DNA of 64,000 nucleotides from assembly GCA_016183065.1 (NCBI GenBank), contig JACPFF010000026.1, positions 7,545 to 71,544 of the forward strand. Reading direction: 5' to 3'. Shown here in pieces: positions 1 to 7,928 of this stretch. This DNA is from Deltaproteobacteria bacterium (GTDB lineage: Bacteria > UBA10199 > GCA-002796325 > JACPFF01). The notes under the pieces are model-generated. The model was not told where the DNA came from. It was given only the letters and a program-made list of their open reading frames with translations, and did not search any database. How positions within the stretch are numbered: the first letter of the stretch is position 1; every line of letters begins with the position of its first letter. Made by a program: the position numbers and the translations under genes.

Positions 1-1404
1 GACGTTGCCGCCTGGCGCCAATGGATCATTGAAACCTGCAAAGGATCTACGGGAAGGATCGTCGCCCTCTTTGCCGATGCACACGGTGACCGCGTGCGAC
101 TGTACGCCATCATCGGGATGGACCTGCAGCATGAGTTGTGGCTGGCGGCCACGGAGGTGTGCGCGCGGGCGCTCCACTACCCATCGCTCACGCCCGATCT
201 TCCGGAGGCGCACTGGTTCGAGCGGGAACTGTACGAAGAATCCGGTGTGGTGCCGCAGGGGCACCCCTGGCTGAAACCGCTGCGCACAGACCGCCCGTAC
301 CCGTTCTATCGCGTCGATGGGGAAGGGATCCATGAAGTCGCGGTCGGACCGGTCCATGCGGGGATTATTGAACCGGGACATTTTCGGTTTCAATGCCACG
401 GCGAAAAGATTTTCCACCTGGAGATCCAGCTGGGGTACCAACATCGCGGCGTCGAGTCGCTGTTGCTTCAGGCACCGCCGGCCCGCCGTGCGATCCTCGC
501 GGAATCGATTGCCGGAGATACAGTGATCGGACACATGCTGGCCCATGCCCATGTGGTGGAGCAGTTGGCGGGACGGGCCATCCCCGCGCGGGCGGAAGGG
601 TTGCGGGTCATCGCCCTGGAACTCGAACGCCTGGCCAACCATGTGGGCGATTTGGGGATGCTCTCCGCTGATATCGGTTTTCTGACGGCCGCAAATTACT
701 TTGGACGACTCCGCGGCGAATTCCTGAATCTCCTGATGGCACTCACCGGGAACCGCTATGGACGTTCCTTTATCAGACCGGGCGGCGTGTTGCTCGATCT
801 CTCTCGGACCGAGATCGCCGCATTCCAGAAGCGTCTGACACGGAGTGCCAAGGAGGTTCAGGCGGTGGCGAGGCTCTTCTTTTCAGCCACCTCCGTGCTC
901 GATCGTCTGGAACAGACAGGGATTGTCGAGACGACAGCGGCACAGGCGCTTGGCCTGGTGGGTCCCGCGGCACGGGCCTCCGGGTTGCATCGGGATGTCC
1001 GACACGATTATCCCACCGGCGACTATCGATCCTCCCCGTTCCCTCTGGTCCGGCTTACGACGGGAGATGTCTATGCCCGGGCACGGATCCGCGGGCTGGA
1101 AGTGCAGCATGCTCTCGATTTTCTCCAGAGACGGTTGAAGAGTCTGCCGCAGGAAAAAATCTTCCTGGCCTGTGGTGCGGCACAACCCTCCGCCATCATT
1201 GTGAGTCTGGTGGAAGGTTGGCGGGGGGAAATCGCCCACGTGGCGATTACCGATCGCGGCGGGGCATTCACACGGTACAAGATTGTCGATCCGTCGTTCC
1301 ATAATTGGATGGGACTCCAGATCGCCATGCGGGGTGGCCAGATCTCGGATTTCCCACTCTGTAACAAGAGCTTTAATTTGTCGTATGCCGGACACGATCT
1401 CTAA
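1..1404 (+). CDS. Hydrogenase-4 component G-like large subunit (HycE/HyfG/NuoCD family), 5' truncated by window edge
   Basis: The reading frame is open from base 1, so the true start lies upstream of the window. The protein has a NuoC-like N-terminal part followed by the 49-kDa/NuoD-like domain (GYQHRGVE, then LERLANHVGDLGML). In true group 4 [NiFe] hydrogenases this domain carries two CxxC motifs that hold Ni-Fe. Here the first is replaced by ESIAGDTVIGHMLAHAH, and the C-terminal one by DFPLCNKSFNLSYAGHDL with a single Cys. It is therefore probably a quinone- or carrier-linked, ion-pumping complex of the hydrogenase-related (Ehr-like) kind and not a hydrogenase. One base separates it from the small subunit gene; antiporter-like membrane subunits would be expected upstream. 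Confidence 0.85.
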   Translation, partial: DVAAWRQWIIETCKGSTGRIVALFADAHGDRVRLYAIIGMDLQHELWLAATEVCARALHYPSLTPDLPEAHWFERELYEESGVVPQGHPWLKPLRTDRPYPFYRVDGEGIHEVAVGPVHAGIIEPGHFRFQCHGEKIFHLEIQLGYQHRGVESLLLQAPPARRAILAESIAGDTVIGHMLAHAHVVEQLAGRAIPARAEGLRVIALELERLANHVGDLGMLSADIGFLTAANYFGRLRGEFLNLLMALTGNRYGRSFIRPGGVLLDLSRTEIAAFQKRLTRSAKEVQAVARLFFSATSVLDRLEQTGIVETTAAQALGLVGPAARASGLHRDVRHDYPTGDYRSSPFPLVRLTTGDVYARARIRGLEVQHALDFLQRRLKSLPQEKIFLACGAAQPSAIIVSLVEGWRGEIAHVAITDRGGAFTRYKIVDPSFHNWMGLQIAMRGGQISDFPLCNKSFNLSYAGHDL

Positions 1405-1405
1405 T

Positions 1406-2161
1406 ATGTGGACCATAATAAAGAACAGGTTGCAACAAGGCTATCGCACGCAGGCGTTCCCCCCCCGGGAACCGTTGCCAGTCCCGTTTCGGGGGAGACC
1501 GGTGATTGACCCTGCGCGGTGCCAGAGCGGGTGCCAGGCGTGTGCGAATGCCTGCCCAACGCATGCGTTGACCACGCATCCCCTCACCATCGACCTTGGC
1601 CGATGTCTCTTCTGCCAGGACTGTGTCGCGGCCTGTCCCGACGGTGCAATCACGTATTCCCAAGATTATCGGCTTGCGGCATCGCGGAGAGAGGATCTCA
1701 GGTTGAGAGATGCCGAGATTCCGAAAGTGCACCGCCTGGAAGAACAGATGCGCACACTCTTTGGGCGTTCTCTGAAACTGAGAGCCGTCTGTGCGGGAAG
1801 TTGCAACGGATGCGATCTCGAACTCCAGGCGTTGAATAATGTCGTCTTCGACCTCTCCCGTTTTGGCATTCAGTGTGTTGCATCGCCGCGACATGCGGAT
1901 GGACTCATCATTACGGGGCCCGTGACTACACGGATGCGGCTGGCACTGGAAAAAACCTTTGCCGCAGTGCCGGACCCAAAAATCGTCATCGCCATCGGCG
2001 CTTGTGCCATCAATGGCGGACCGTTTGAGGGGAGTCCAGCGGTCTGCAACGGCGCGGACGCGGTGATCCCGGTGGATCTGTACATCCCGGGCTGCCCCCC
2101 GCATCCACTCACGATCCTGGACGGATTCCTGCGGCTTCTCGGTCGCCTGAAAGACCGGTGA
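1406..2161 (+). CDS. Hydrogenase-related small subunit: two [4Fe-4S] ferredoxin domain fused to NuoB-like domain
   Basis: The start is the ATG directly after the large-subunit stop. Residues about 30-90 hold two ferredoxin motifs: CQSGCQACANACP (CX3CX2CX3C) and CLFCQDCVAACP (CX2CX2CX3C). The C-terminal domain is NuoB/HycG-like and keeps all proximal-cluster cysteines: SCNGCDLE, IGACAINGG and YIPGCPPHP. In the family this subunit passes electrons between the ferredoxin-type clusters and the large subunit on the cytoplasmic face of the membrane. HycG/HyfI and HycB/HyfA functions are merged in one chain, as in compact complexes of this type. It is the last gene of its operon. The clusters are intact although the partner has lost the Ni-Fe ligands. 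Confidence 0.87.
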   Translation: MWTIIKNRLQQGYRTQAFPPREPLPVPFRGRPVIDPARCQSGCQACANACPTHALTTHPLTIDLGRCLFCQDCVAACPDGAITYSQDYRLAASRREDLRLRDAEIPKVHRLEEQMRTLFGRSLKLRAVCAGSCNGCDLELQALNNVVFDLSRFGIQCVASPRHADGLIITGPVTTRMRLALEKTFAAVPDPKIVIAIGACAINGGPFEGSPAVCNGADAVIPVDLYIPGCPPHPLTILDGFLRLLGRLKDR

Positions 2162-2417
2162 CCTCTGAAGCACCAATCTCCAAAACAGTGTCTGAGATCC
2201 CCGCCTGTTGAAGGATGGATCCGAGTACGATCCGGTACAACTGTGCCCCATTGAAGAGTCCATCGGCAGAGGTCCTTCTGCGTTGTAAAGACTTCTTAAG
2301 GTGTAAGCAAATTTTGCGCCATTTTGGGCATGTTGAGGGACAAAATCGGAAATTATCTTAACGTGTTGGTATGGTGCGTTAACTTTTCCTGAGTATATAC
2401 GTCTTACGGTACCATAA

Positions 2418-2468
2418 GTATTTCTAACGTTTCATGAGCACATTTGTACTCATGAAACGTTGAAATAC
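2418..2468. repeat. Long inverted repeat between convergent genes
   Basis: Two 20-base arms, GTATTTC then AACGTTTCATGAG on the left and the exact complement on the right, are interrupted only by a single extra T in the left arm, with a 10-base loop. It lies in the 392-bp A+T-rich gap between the hydrogenase-related operon and the convergent glycosyltransferase. No T-run follows either arm, so it is not a classical terminator. An RNA 3'-end stabilising hairpin, a protein-binding site or a remnant of a mobile element are all possible. The rest of 2162-2553, apart from the terminator at 2523-2544, shows no gene. Confidence 0.75.
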
Positions 2469-2522
2469 TATATCAGACAACTATTGATGATGAGATTATT
2501 TCAAATTCCATATTGGTGTCGG

Positions 2523-2544
2523 AAAAAAACCCGGACATCGGGTT
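2523..2544 (-). terminator. Rho-independent terminator of the glucan synthase gene
   Basis: On the minus strand AACCCG-ATGTC-CGGGTT forms a hairpin followed by seven T residues, nine bases past the stop codon of the glycosyltransferase gene. Confidence 0.85.
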
Positions 2545-2553
2545 GAAAGATAC

Positions 2554-5178
2554 TCAACAATTCTCAAGATGATGAGAATCCGTCCGGTCAAAGAGCCGCG
2601 CCGGGAGGCGTGGTATGACGCTCAGGAGGGCGACGATCATGGTGGCAAGGTACGGGATCGATTGGATCATCAAGACGAGGATCCACGCGTGCATATCGAG
2701 TGTCAGTAATCCCTGCTGATAGACGAGGGCCATGGCCGCCCCGAGCAATGTGAAAAAGAAGAAGACCTCCGCACGGATTGCGGCGAGTGTGCGGAGGAGG
2801 TGGCTTGTTGCCGTCATTTTGGGCGTGCGAAAAAACGGGACGCTGCTCGTCGTGATTCCTTGCAGAACGGCGATGGCAATCGTGTGGGAGAGTGCAATGC
2901 CCGCCAGGGCCGCCCCGCAGATCTTCCGGAAGGGCGCGCGAATGCGTGCGCGGTAGAGATAGATCAGTTTGCCGATTTTAAAACTGAACAGGGCGATCGG
3001 AAAGAGCGAGAACTCCGCCAGTGGCGGATCAACGCGTTTTGGCAAAGAGAGCATGGCCGCACTCCAGCAGACCGCCGCCACATTGAACACAAGATTTGCC
3101 GCATCGGCCATCCACGGCAACCATCCGGCAATAAAATGGTATTTTTGCCCGTAGGTGAGCGCACTCGCTTGTACGCCGATCAGTGAACGGAGATGCTGCT
3201 TGAGAATCTGCATGGCCCCGTAGGCCCAGCGGAAGCGCTGCCGTTTGTAGTCGAGAAAAGTATCCGGCATCACGCCTCTGCCGTAACTGGTCGGGATATA
3301 GATGGCCTCGTATCCCTGCTCAAACACGCGGAGTCCCAGCTCGGCGTCTTCGGTAATGCACCATGCGGCCCAACTGCCGACGGTTTCCAACACGGATTTC
3401 CGCACGAGTGTCATCGTGCCATGCTGGATAATGGCATTGCGGTCATTGCGGGTGATCATCCCGATAAAGAAAAAACCGCTGTATTCGGCGTGGCACACGG
3501 CCTTGAAGGCATTGCGATGGGCGTCGCGATAGTCTTGCGGGGCCTGCACGATCGCGATGCGCGGGTTTTCAAATTGCGGGACCAGATCGAGCAACCAGTT
3601 CGTCTCGACGACATAATCGCTATCGATCACGGCAATGATCTCCGTCACGGAATTGGTGTGTTGCAGCGCACAATTGAGTGCCCCGGCCTTGAAGCCAGTC
3701 AGGTGGTCGATGTGGAAAAAGCGGAATTGATTTCCAAGTATTTGACAGTGGGCCTCGACGGGTCGCCAGATGGCAGGATCCTCTGTGTTGTTATCAATCA
3801 CCACCACTTCATATGCGGGGTAGTGCAATGCGGCGAGGGCGTTCAGCGTTTCGATGAGCATCGCCGGAGGCTCGTTGTACGCAGGCACGTGAATGGAGAC
3901 AAACGGCGCGGCGACGTTGCAGGTCGATCCTTTCGCTAACGAACGACGCCGCTCCTTGCTCCAGAGGGCCTCGGCCCACTCGTGGGCCTCGGTGAGGATC
4001 ACGACAATCACACCGATCATGCCGGTGACGACGAGGATGCCGACAATGATCGAGGTGAGGGTCAAATATTGATGGACATATTTATAAATGATCCACACGG
4101 CGGTTGCAGAGGCGAGGTACGCGATGATGGCGAGAAAGCTCCGTCCCCGCGTCTTCAAAGTATGACTATCGAGCAGCAGGAAGCTCAGCATGATGATGGC
4201 AATGACCACCGAAATTCCGGCCAGCCAGTGCCACTGCGGGATGGCCACGATCGGCGTCTGGAGGGGGAATTTCAGATGGCGCTCGACATCGTAGACGCCC
4301 CAATAGGCCCCGACCGCGCCCTCGGTGTCGCGTTTCCACGGTTGATCGAAGGCCTCCATGATGTAATAGATGTATTCTTCCTGCTCCGCGCGATCGAGAA
4401 AGCGGCGCAAAAAAATGGCCTGGTTGGACGGCGACGCCACTGCCGACCGCCGCGTGCGGCCGTTGCTTGGCCAGCCGACCTCGGTCATGACGATCGGTTT
4501 TTTCGGAAAGAGCACGCGCAGGCTATTCATGTGTTGCACAATATATTCCACGGCCTGATCGAGATGGATGCCCTCCCAGTACGGCAACATATGGACGGCG
4601 ACAAAGTCGACATGCTCCGCAAGTTGCGGATATTTGATCCACACGTGCCAGGGCTCCGCAGTACTGACCGGCCGGTCCAACTCTGCGCGCACGCGGTCGA
4701 GGTGCACGGCGAGCTCATCCACCGTCACATCGCCCCGGAGGATGGCCTCGTTTCCGATGATCACGCGGACGACATTGCGGTGCTGCTGCGCGACGCGAAT
4801 CAGTTCCGCGACTTCCCGTTCGTTGTTCTCCCGCCGCGTATCGATCCAGGCGCCGAGCGTCACATTAAGGTCGTGTTTTTCGGCCAGGGACGGGATCTGT
4901 GCCAGGACATCTTCCATGGAATAGGTGCGGATGGCGTGCACTTTTTTGGCCAGCAGCGCGAGGTCGGTTTCGATTTCCTCTGGGGTGGGAAACGTGTCGG
5001 TCAGCGGGCTCTCATCCATCCGCATCGGCGAAAAGGAAAAGCCCTGGATCATTTTGGGCCACGGGGGTTCCTCTTCAGGCCGATTCAGATAGGCCCAGAA
5101 TCCGACGCTCAGGATGGCCACGGCCATGACGACCAGAAAATTGGCCCGGATATTGGATGGGCGCAAGGTCAGGTGCAT
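2554..5178 (-). CDS. GH17-like domain fused to membrane GT2 glycosyltransferase (beta-glucan synthase type)
   Basis: This 874-residue protein starts with a membrane anchor (about residues 13-30). A GH17-like glycoside hydrolase domain follows (about 40-310), with IIGNEAI (acid/base Glu) and MTEVGWPS (nucleophile Glu). Next come membrane helices, a GT2 catalytic domain (about 420-660) with DSDY as the DxD motif and QRFRWAYG as the QxxRW motif, and more helices at the C-terminus. Proteins of this layout make and trim beta-glucans, for example the NdvB-type beta-1,3/1,6-glucan synthases of Bradyrhizobium. Both active sites look intact. A terminator follows it, and the 84-bp GC-rich repeat sits directly upstream of its start. 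The exact glucan linkage cannot be read from sequence. Confidence 0.85.
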   Translation of the reverse strand: MHLTLRPSNIRANFLVVMAVAILSVGFWAYLNRPEEEPPWPKMIQGFSFSPMRMDESPLTDTFPTPEEIETDLALLAKKVHAIRTYSMEDVLAQIPSLAEKHDLNVTLGAWIDTRRENNEREVAELIRVAQQHRNVVRVIIGNEAILRGDVTVDELAVHLDRVRAELDRPVSTAEPWHVWIKYPQLAEHVDFVAVHMLPYWEGIHLDQAVEYIVQHMNSLRVLFPKKPIVMTEVGWPSNGRTRRSAVASPSNQAIFLRRFLDRAEQEEYIYYIMEAFDQPWKRDTEGAVGAYWGVYDVERHLKFPLQTPIVAIPQWHWLAGISVVIAIIMLSFLLLDSHTLKTRGRSFLAIIAYLASATAVWIIYKYVHQYLTLTSIIVGILVVTGMIGVIVVILTEAHEWAEALWSKERRRSLAKGSTCNVAAPFVSIHVPAYNEPPAMLIETLNALAALHYPAYEVVVIDNNTEDPAIWRPVEAHCQILGNQFRFFHIDHLTGFKAGALNCALQHTNSVTEIIAVIDSDYVVETNWLLDLVPQFENPRIAIVQAPQDYRDAHRNAFKAVCHAEYSGFFFIGMITRNDRNAIIQHGTMTLVRKSVLETVGSWAAWCITEDAELGLRVFEQGYEAIYIPTSYGRGVMPDTFLDYKRQRFRWAYGAMQILKQHLRSLIGVQASALTYGQKYHFIAGWLPWMADAANLVFNVAAVCWSAAMLSLPKRVDPPLAEFSLFPIALFSFKIGKLIYLYRARIRAPFRKICGAALAGIALSHTIAIAVLQGITTSSVPFFRTPKMTATSHLLRTLAAIRAEVFFFFTLLGAAMALVYQQGLLTLDMHAWILVLMIQSIPYLATMIVALLSVIPRLPARLFDRTDSHHLENC

Positions 5179-5193
5179 ATTGCACTGCCGGTG

Positions 5194-5277
5194 ACCATTG
5201 GAGGGGCTCGCGTCGCCCCCTCCAGCGGCAAAGCCGCGGGAGCCTCCCCCTCTCGCGCGCGGTGCGCGCTGGGGGAC
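5194..5277. repeat. 84-bp GC-rich stem-loop repeat, copy 1
   Basis: This segment recurs at 31466-31549 with only a handful of differences. It contains two hairpins, one around CAGCGGCAAAGCCGC and one around CGCGCGCGGTGCGCGC. Just downstream, 5283-5350 holds further GC-rich palindromic sequence starting with a second, partial copy (CGGGGCTCGCGTCGCC). The element lies in the upstream region of the glucan synthase gene. It looks like an interspersed REP/MITE-type repeat; no open reading frame of interest lies in it. Confidence 0.75.
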
Positions 5278-5467
5278 TTTTCACCCGGGGCTCGCGTCGC
5301 CTCCGGCTCTCGCCTGCGGGGCCCCACTCTGCGCGCAGAGAGGTCCCGGGAAAAGGTGGTGCGAGCATACCCCTCCCGGAAGAGATCGACCATCCTCGGC
5401 GAAAAGAGAAAAAAGGACATGGACGGCGTCGTTAGCGCAAGGACCGGGCGAAATCAAATCAGATTAT

Positions 5468-5649
5468 TACTAAGGAGTACACAACCCACTACACATCTGA
5501 CTTCGGCTCATGGCCTACGACTGCGTCAGGCTTCAAGAAAAAATCCTCAACGTATCCGAGTGGATACGTTGAGGATTTTTTCTCTCGCCTTCCTGGTCTC
5601 GGCTCATGATCCTGTGTCATCTGTATAGTGGGTTGTGTACTCCTTAGTA
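5468..5649. mobile_element. MITE-like element with perfect 24-bp terminal inverted repeats
   Basis: The left end (5468-5491, beginning TACTAAGGAGTACACAAC) and right end (5626-5649) are perfect 24-bp inverted repeats. The outermost TA on each side could be a TA target duplication, as made by IS630/Tc1-mariner transposases. The 182-bp interior is largely self-complementary and encodes no protein, and its centre is a 20-bp-arm hairpin with A and T runs. The right end reaches into the 3' end of the ACR3 gene and supplies its last codons and stop. No matching transposase is in the window, so a non-autonomous element is inferred. Confidence 0.75.
5536..5583. terminator. Bidirectional terminator hairpin inside the MITE-like element
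   Basis: The 14-bp stem TCCTCAACGTATCC / GGATACGTTGAGGA with a GAGT loop is flanked by six A on the left and six T on the right, so it works as an intrinsic terminator on both strands. It lies just past the stop of the arsenite exporter gene and in the upstream region of the glucan synthase. Confidence 0.85.
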
Positions 5650-6710
5650 TCTGCCGGTATCTCCGTTCCGGCCACAGGCGTGGCAAACCAGCGCCGCCGA
5701 AAATAGAGGGCGACATGGACAAGGCCCATCAGGACGGGGACCTCGACCAGGGGACCGATCACCGCGGCAAACGCGGCCCCGTGGTGAATGCCAAAGGTGG
5801 TGATTGCCACGGCAATGGCCAGTTCAAAGTTGTTGGACGCCGCCGTGAACGACAATGTCGTCGACTCGGCGTAATTGGCGCCGGCGCGTTTGCTCATGGC
5901 GTACGACACGAGGAACATCACCACGAAATAGATGAGAAGCGGCATCGCAATGCGCAGGACATCTCTTGGAAGTGCAATGATATGTTCCCCTTTCAGGGAG
6001 AACATGAGGACAATCGTGCAGAGCAGCGCGATCAAGGTGAGCGGACTGATCCGCGGGATGAACACACTGTCGTACCACCGGACGCCCTTGGCCCTGATCA
6101 AGACGACCCGCGTGGTAATGCCGGCCAGAAACGGGATGCCGAGATAGATGAAGACGCTCTGCGCGATGGCGCCCATCGTGATGTGTATCGTGCTCCCTGT
6201 GAGACCGAGCCATGTGGGAAAGACAGTGATGAAGAGATACGCATAGAAAGAGAAAAAAAGGATTTGAAAGAGGGAATTAAATGCGACCAGGCCCGCGCAG
6301 TACTCGGCACTCCCTTCTGCCAGATCATTCCAGACGAGGACCATGGCGATACACCGCGCCAGACCGATAAGAATGAGGCCGGTCATGTATTCGGGGACAT
6401 CATGCAAAAAAAGCACGGCGAGGAGAAACATGAAGAGCGGACCGATCAGCCAGTTCTGCACCAAAGAGAGGAGCAGCACGCGGCGGTTTGAAAACACCGT
6501 CCCGACGGTTTCGTACCGCACTTTGGCAAGCGGCGGATACATCATGATGATGAGCCCGATGGCAATGGGAACGGACGTTGTTCCCACATTGAATTGATTG
6601 AGCCACGGGACAATGCCCGGCATGAGTGAACCAAGGACCACGCCAAAGGCCATGGCCGTAACAATCCAGACGGTCAGATATCGATCAATCACGCGTAATC
6701 GGCGTTTCAT
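5604..6710 (-). CDS. acr3: ACR3-family arsenite efflux transporter
   Basis: The start at 6710 is chosen for the AAGGAG eight bases upstream. The protein has about ten membrane helices and the ACR3 hallmark [16 protein letters not shown] with the conserved Cys needed for arsenite transport, plus [11 protein letters not shown]. Bile acid:Na+ symporter superfamily. It exports As(III) across the inner membrane by proton exchange. No arsC or arsR is adjacent, which is unusual; it appears monocistronic. The last 15 residues (roughly from TKEYTTHY to the end) are encoded by the MITE-like element, so the original C-terminus has been replaced. The core transporter is complete, so function is probably kept. 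Confidence 0.9.
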   Translation of the reverse strand: MKRRLRVIDRYLTVWIVTAMAFGVVLGSLMPGIVPWLNQFNVGTTSVPIAIGLIIMMYPPLAKVRYETVGTVFSNRRVLLLSLVQNWLIGPLFMFLLAVLFLHDVPEYMTGLILIGLARCIAMVLVWNDLAEGSAEYCAGLVAFNSLFQILFFSFYAYLFITVFPTWLGLTGSTIHITMGAIAQSVFIYLGIPFLAGITTRVVLIRAKGVRWYDSVFIPRISPLTLIALLCTIVLMFSLKGEHIIALPRDVLRIAMPLLIYFVVMFLVSYAMSKRAGANYAESTTLSFTAASNNFELAIAVAITTFGIHHGAAFAAVIGPLVEVPVLMGLVHVALYFRRRWFATPVAGTEIPADTKEYTTHYTDDTGS

Positions 6711-6803
6711 GCAGCGGGCTCCTTGTGCGGCGCACATGACCACATCAATGTCTCGATTGCAATCGGACCGTGTTTCAAGTAGGCAGCCCGCAGTTCGAAT
6801 GAA

Positions 6804-6867
6804 AGCGCGGAGGGGAGATAGAGGGAGTGGTGTAGAAGCCGTACGATCGCATGCGCCCGTAGCTCAG
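6804..6867. repeat. 64-bp direct repeat including the first 15 bases of a tRNA gene (copy 1; copy 2 at 6933-6996)
   Basis: Bases 6804-6867 and 6933-6996 are identical, offset 129 bp. The last 15 bases of each are the tRNA-Arg 5' end (GCGCCCGTAGCTCAG), so copy 1 is a dead tRNA fragment and copy 2 runs into the intact gene. The spacer (6868-6932) is GC-rich and palindromic (CTCGGCGCAGCCGAG). It shares an AAGTCCCC...CAGCGCG block with the reverse complement of the 84-bp repeat family at 5194-5277. Confidence 0.85.
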
Positions 6868-6981
6868 GTGCGACCGAGCCCGGCCCCGCTCGGCGCAGCC
6901 GAGTGGGGGGCGAGGAAGTCCCCGCAGCGCGGAGCGCGGAGGGGAGATAGAGGGAGTGGTGTAGAAGCCGTACGATCGCAT

Positions 6982-7055
6982 GCGCCCGTAGCTCAGTTGG
7001 ATAGAGCATCAGGCTTCGAACCTGAGGGTCGGGAGTTCGAATCTCTCCGGGCGCG
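6982..7055 (+). tRNA. tRNA-Arg, anticodon TCG
   Basis: A full cloverleaf is visible: acceptor GCGCCCG/CGGGCGC, D arm GCTC...GAGC, anticodon arm TCAGG-CTTCGAA-CCTGA (anticodon TCG, reading CGA), variable loop GGGTC and T arm GGGAG-TTCGAAT-CTCTC with one G-U pair. The discriminator base is G and CCA is not encoded. The 3' side borders decayed mobile-element genes, so this tRNA may have been an integration site. Confidence 0.95.
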
Positions 7056-7193
7056 CAACGACTTTTCGCCAGAAAAGTCGTCCTCCATTTTCTATTTTCC
7101 ATTCTTCTATTTTCTGGGGTTTCTTGCTGTTGGTCGGGGCGGAAAATCGGGAAAAGAGAAAATGGAGAATAGAAAATAGAGGTTTTTAAAATC

Positions 7194-7319
7194 ATGGCAT
7201 TTCAGTTTGAAAAGCTCGAAGTTTACCAGAGGTCGCTTGATTGGGTTGAAACGGTTGAGTCCCTCTGTGAAGCTCTTAGAGCCTGTTTAGAATCTTTTGT
7301 AAGGGCGTGTAATGAATGA
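7194..7319 (+). pseudogene. Truncated four-helix-bundle (23S rRNA intervening-sequence type) protein
   Basis: The first 26 or so codons give MAFQFEKLEVYQRSLDW and a short helix, which is the typical beginning of the four-helix-bundle proteins associated with rRNA intervening sequences (normally about 120 residues). The homology stops near base 7273, where the frame runs antisense into the end of the recombinase remnant and ends at 7319 (41 codons). An A+T-rich imperfect inverted repeat (about 7091-7185) lies upstream. It looks like a gene cut by insertion or deletion. Confidence 0.6.
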
Positions 7320-7786
7320 TAAAAGCTGGATCGGCCTCGGTGTGGGCCGATAGTTTGCCGTTCTTGATTTTGTGGTTGATGCTCCGTTTGATGTTATCAC
7401 TCAATTGCAACACGTAGGATTTGGCGGTCATGACTAAAATCCCAACGCATGATGTCGGTGCTGATCGCGTTGTGATTCAAGATCATGCCTTCACGGTTGA
7501 AATGGAGTTCGATTTTTTCTGCTCGGATCAATTGATCCAACATGACGGATTCCTTGAAGCTCCTCTGAATCCGATCCCCAGCATCGGCCACCATGGCCAC
7601 AATCTCTTTCTGTGCCTTGGCAACCTCGATCATCTGGTGAAATGCCTTCCGGTCGCCTTGGGTGGAAGACTCGATGAGTTTGAAAACATTCAGGACATTG
7701 AGATTCTCAGATGAGTTGAACGCGGCGAGGCTACGCGAAGTCCGTTCGCCCACCATTTTATCAGCGGTTTTTTGACGGTTTGTCAC
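7276..7786 (-). pseudogene. Decayed serine recombinase (resolvase family), frameshifted and truncated
   Basis: One frame (7786 down to 7397) contains VADAGDRIQRSFKES and ELHFNREGMILNHNAIS, then TDIMRWDFS, a typical mid-region of large serine recombinases. After DFS the frame is lost near 7430. The expected continuation VMTAKSYVLQLSDNIKRSIN is found in the next frame (7431 down to 7276), consistent with a one-base deletion. The N-terminal catalytic serine region is absent and the C-terminal DNA-binding domain is missing after about 50 residues. It is a relic of an integrating element beside tRNA-Arg. Confidence 0.75.
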
Positions 7787-7928
7787 GGGATTCCAACTAT
7801 GAGAATCTATCCCCCCAACAAGAAACTCCTAATTATTTGAAATCATTAATATTACGATTTCATTTCCCTTCGTGCTATTTGGCATGGATATTGCTTTTTT
7901 TTCGATCCAGGGACGAAAGCGAGGCCTT

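Noticed and set aside
1-2161. True [NiFe] hydrogenase
   Set aside because: Neither CxxC motif for Ni-Fe is present in the large subunit, so hydrogen turnover is not supported.
3982-5628. Long open frame (548 codons) on the plus strand opposite the glucan synthase
   Set aside because: It is antisense to a well-conserved gene, very rich in His, Asp, Arg and Gly as expected for a shadow frame in GC-rich DNA, and shows no domain.
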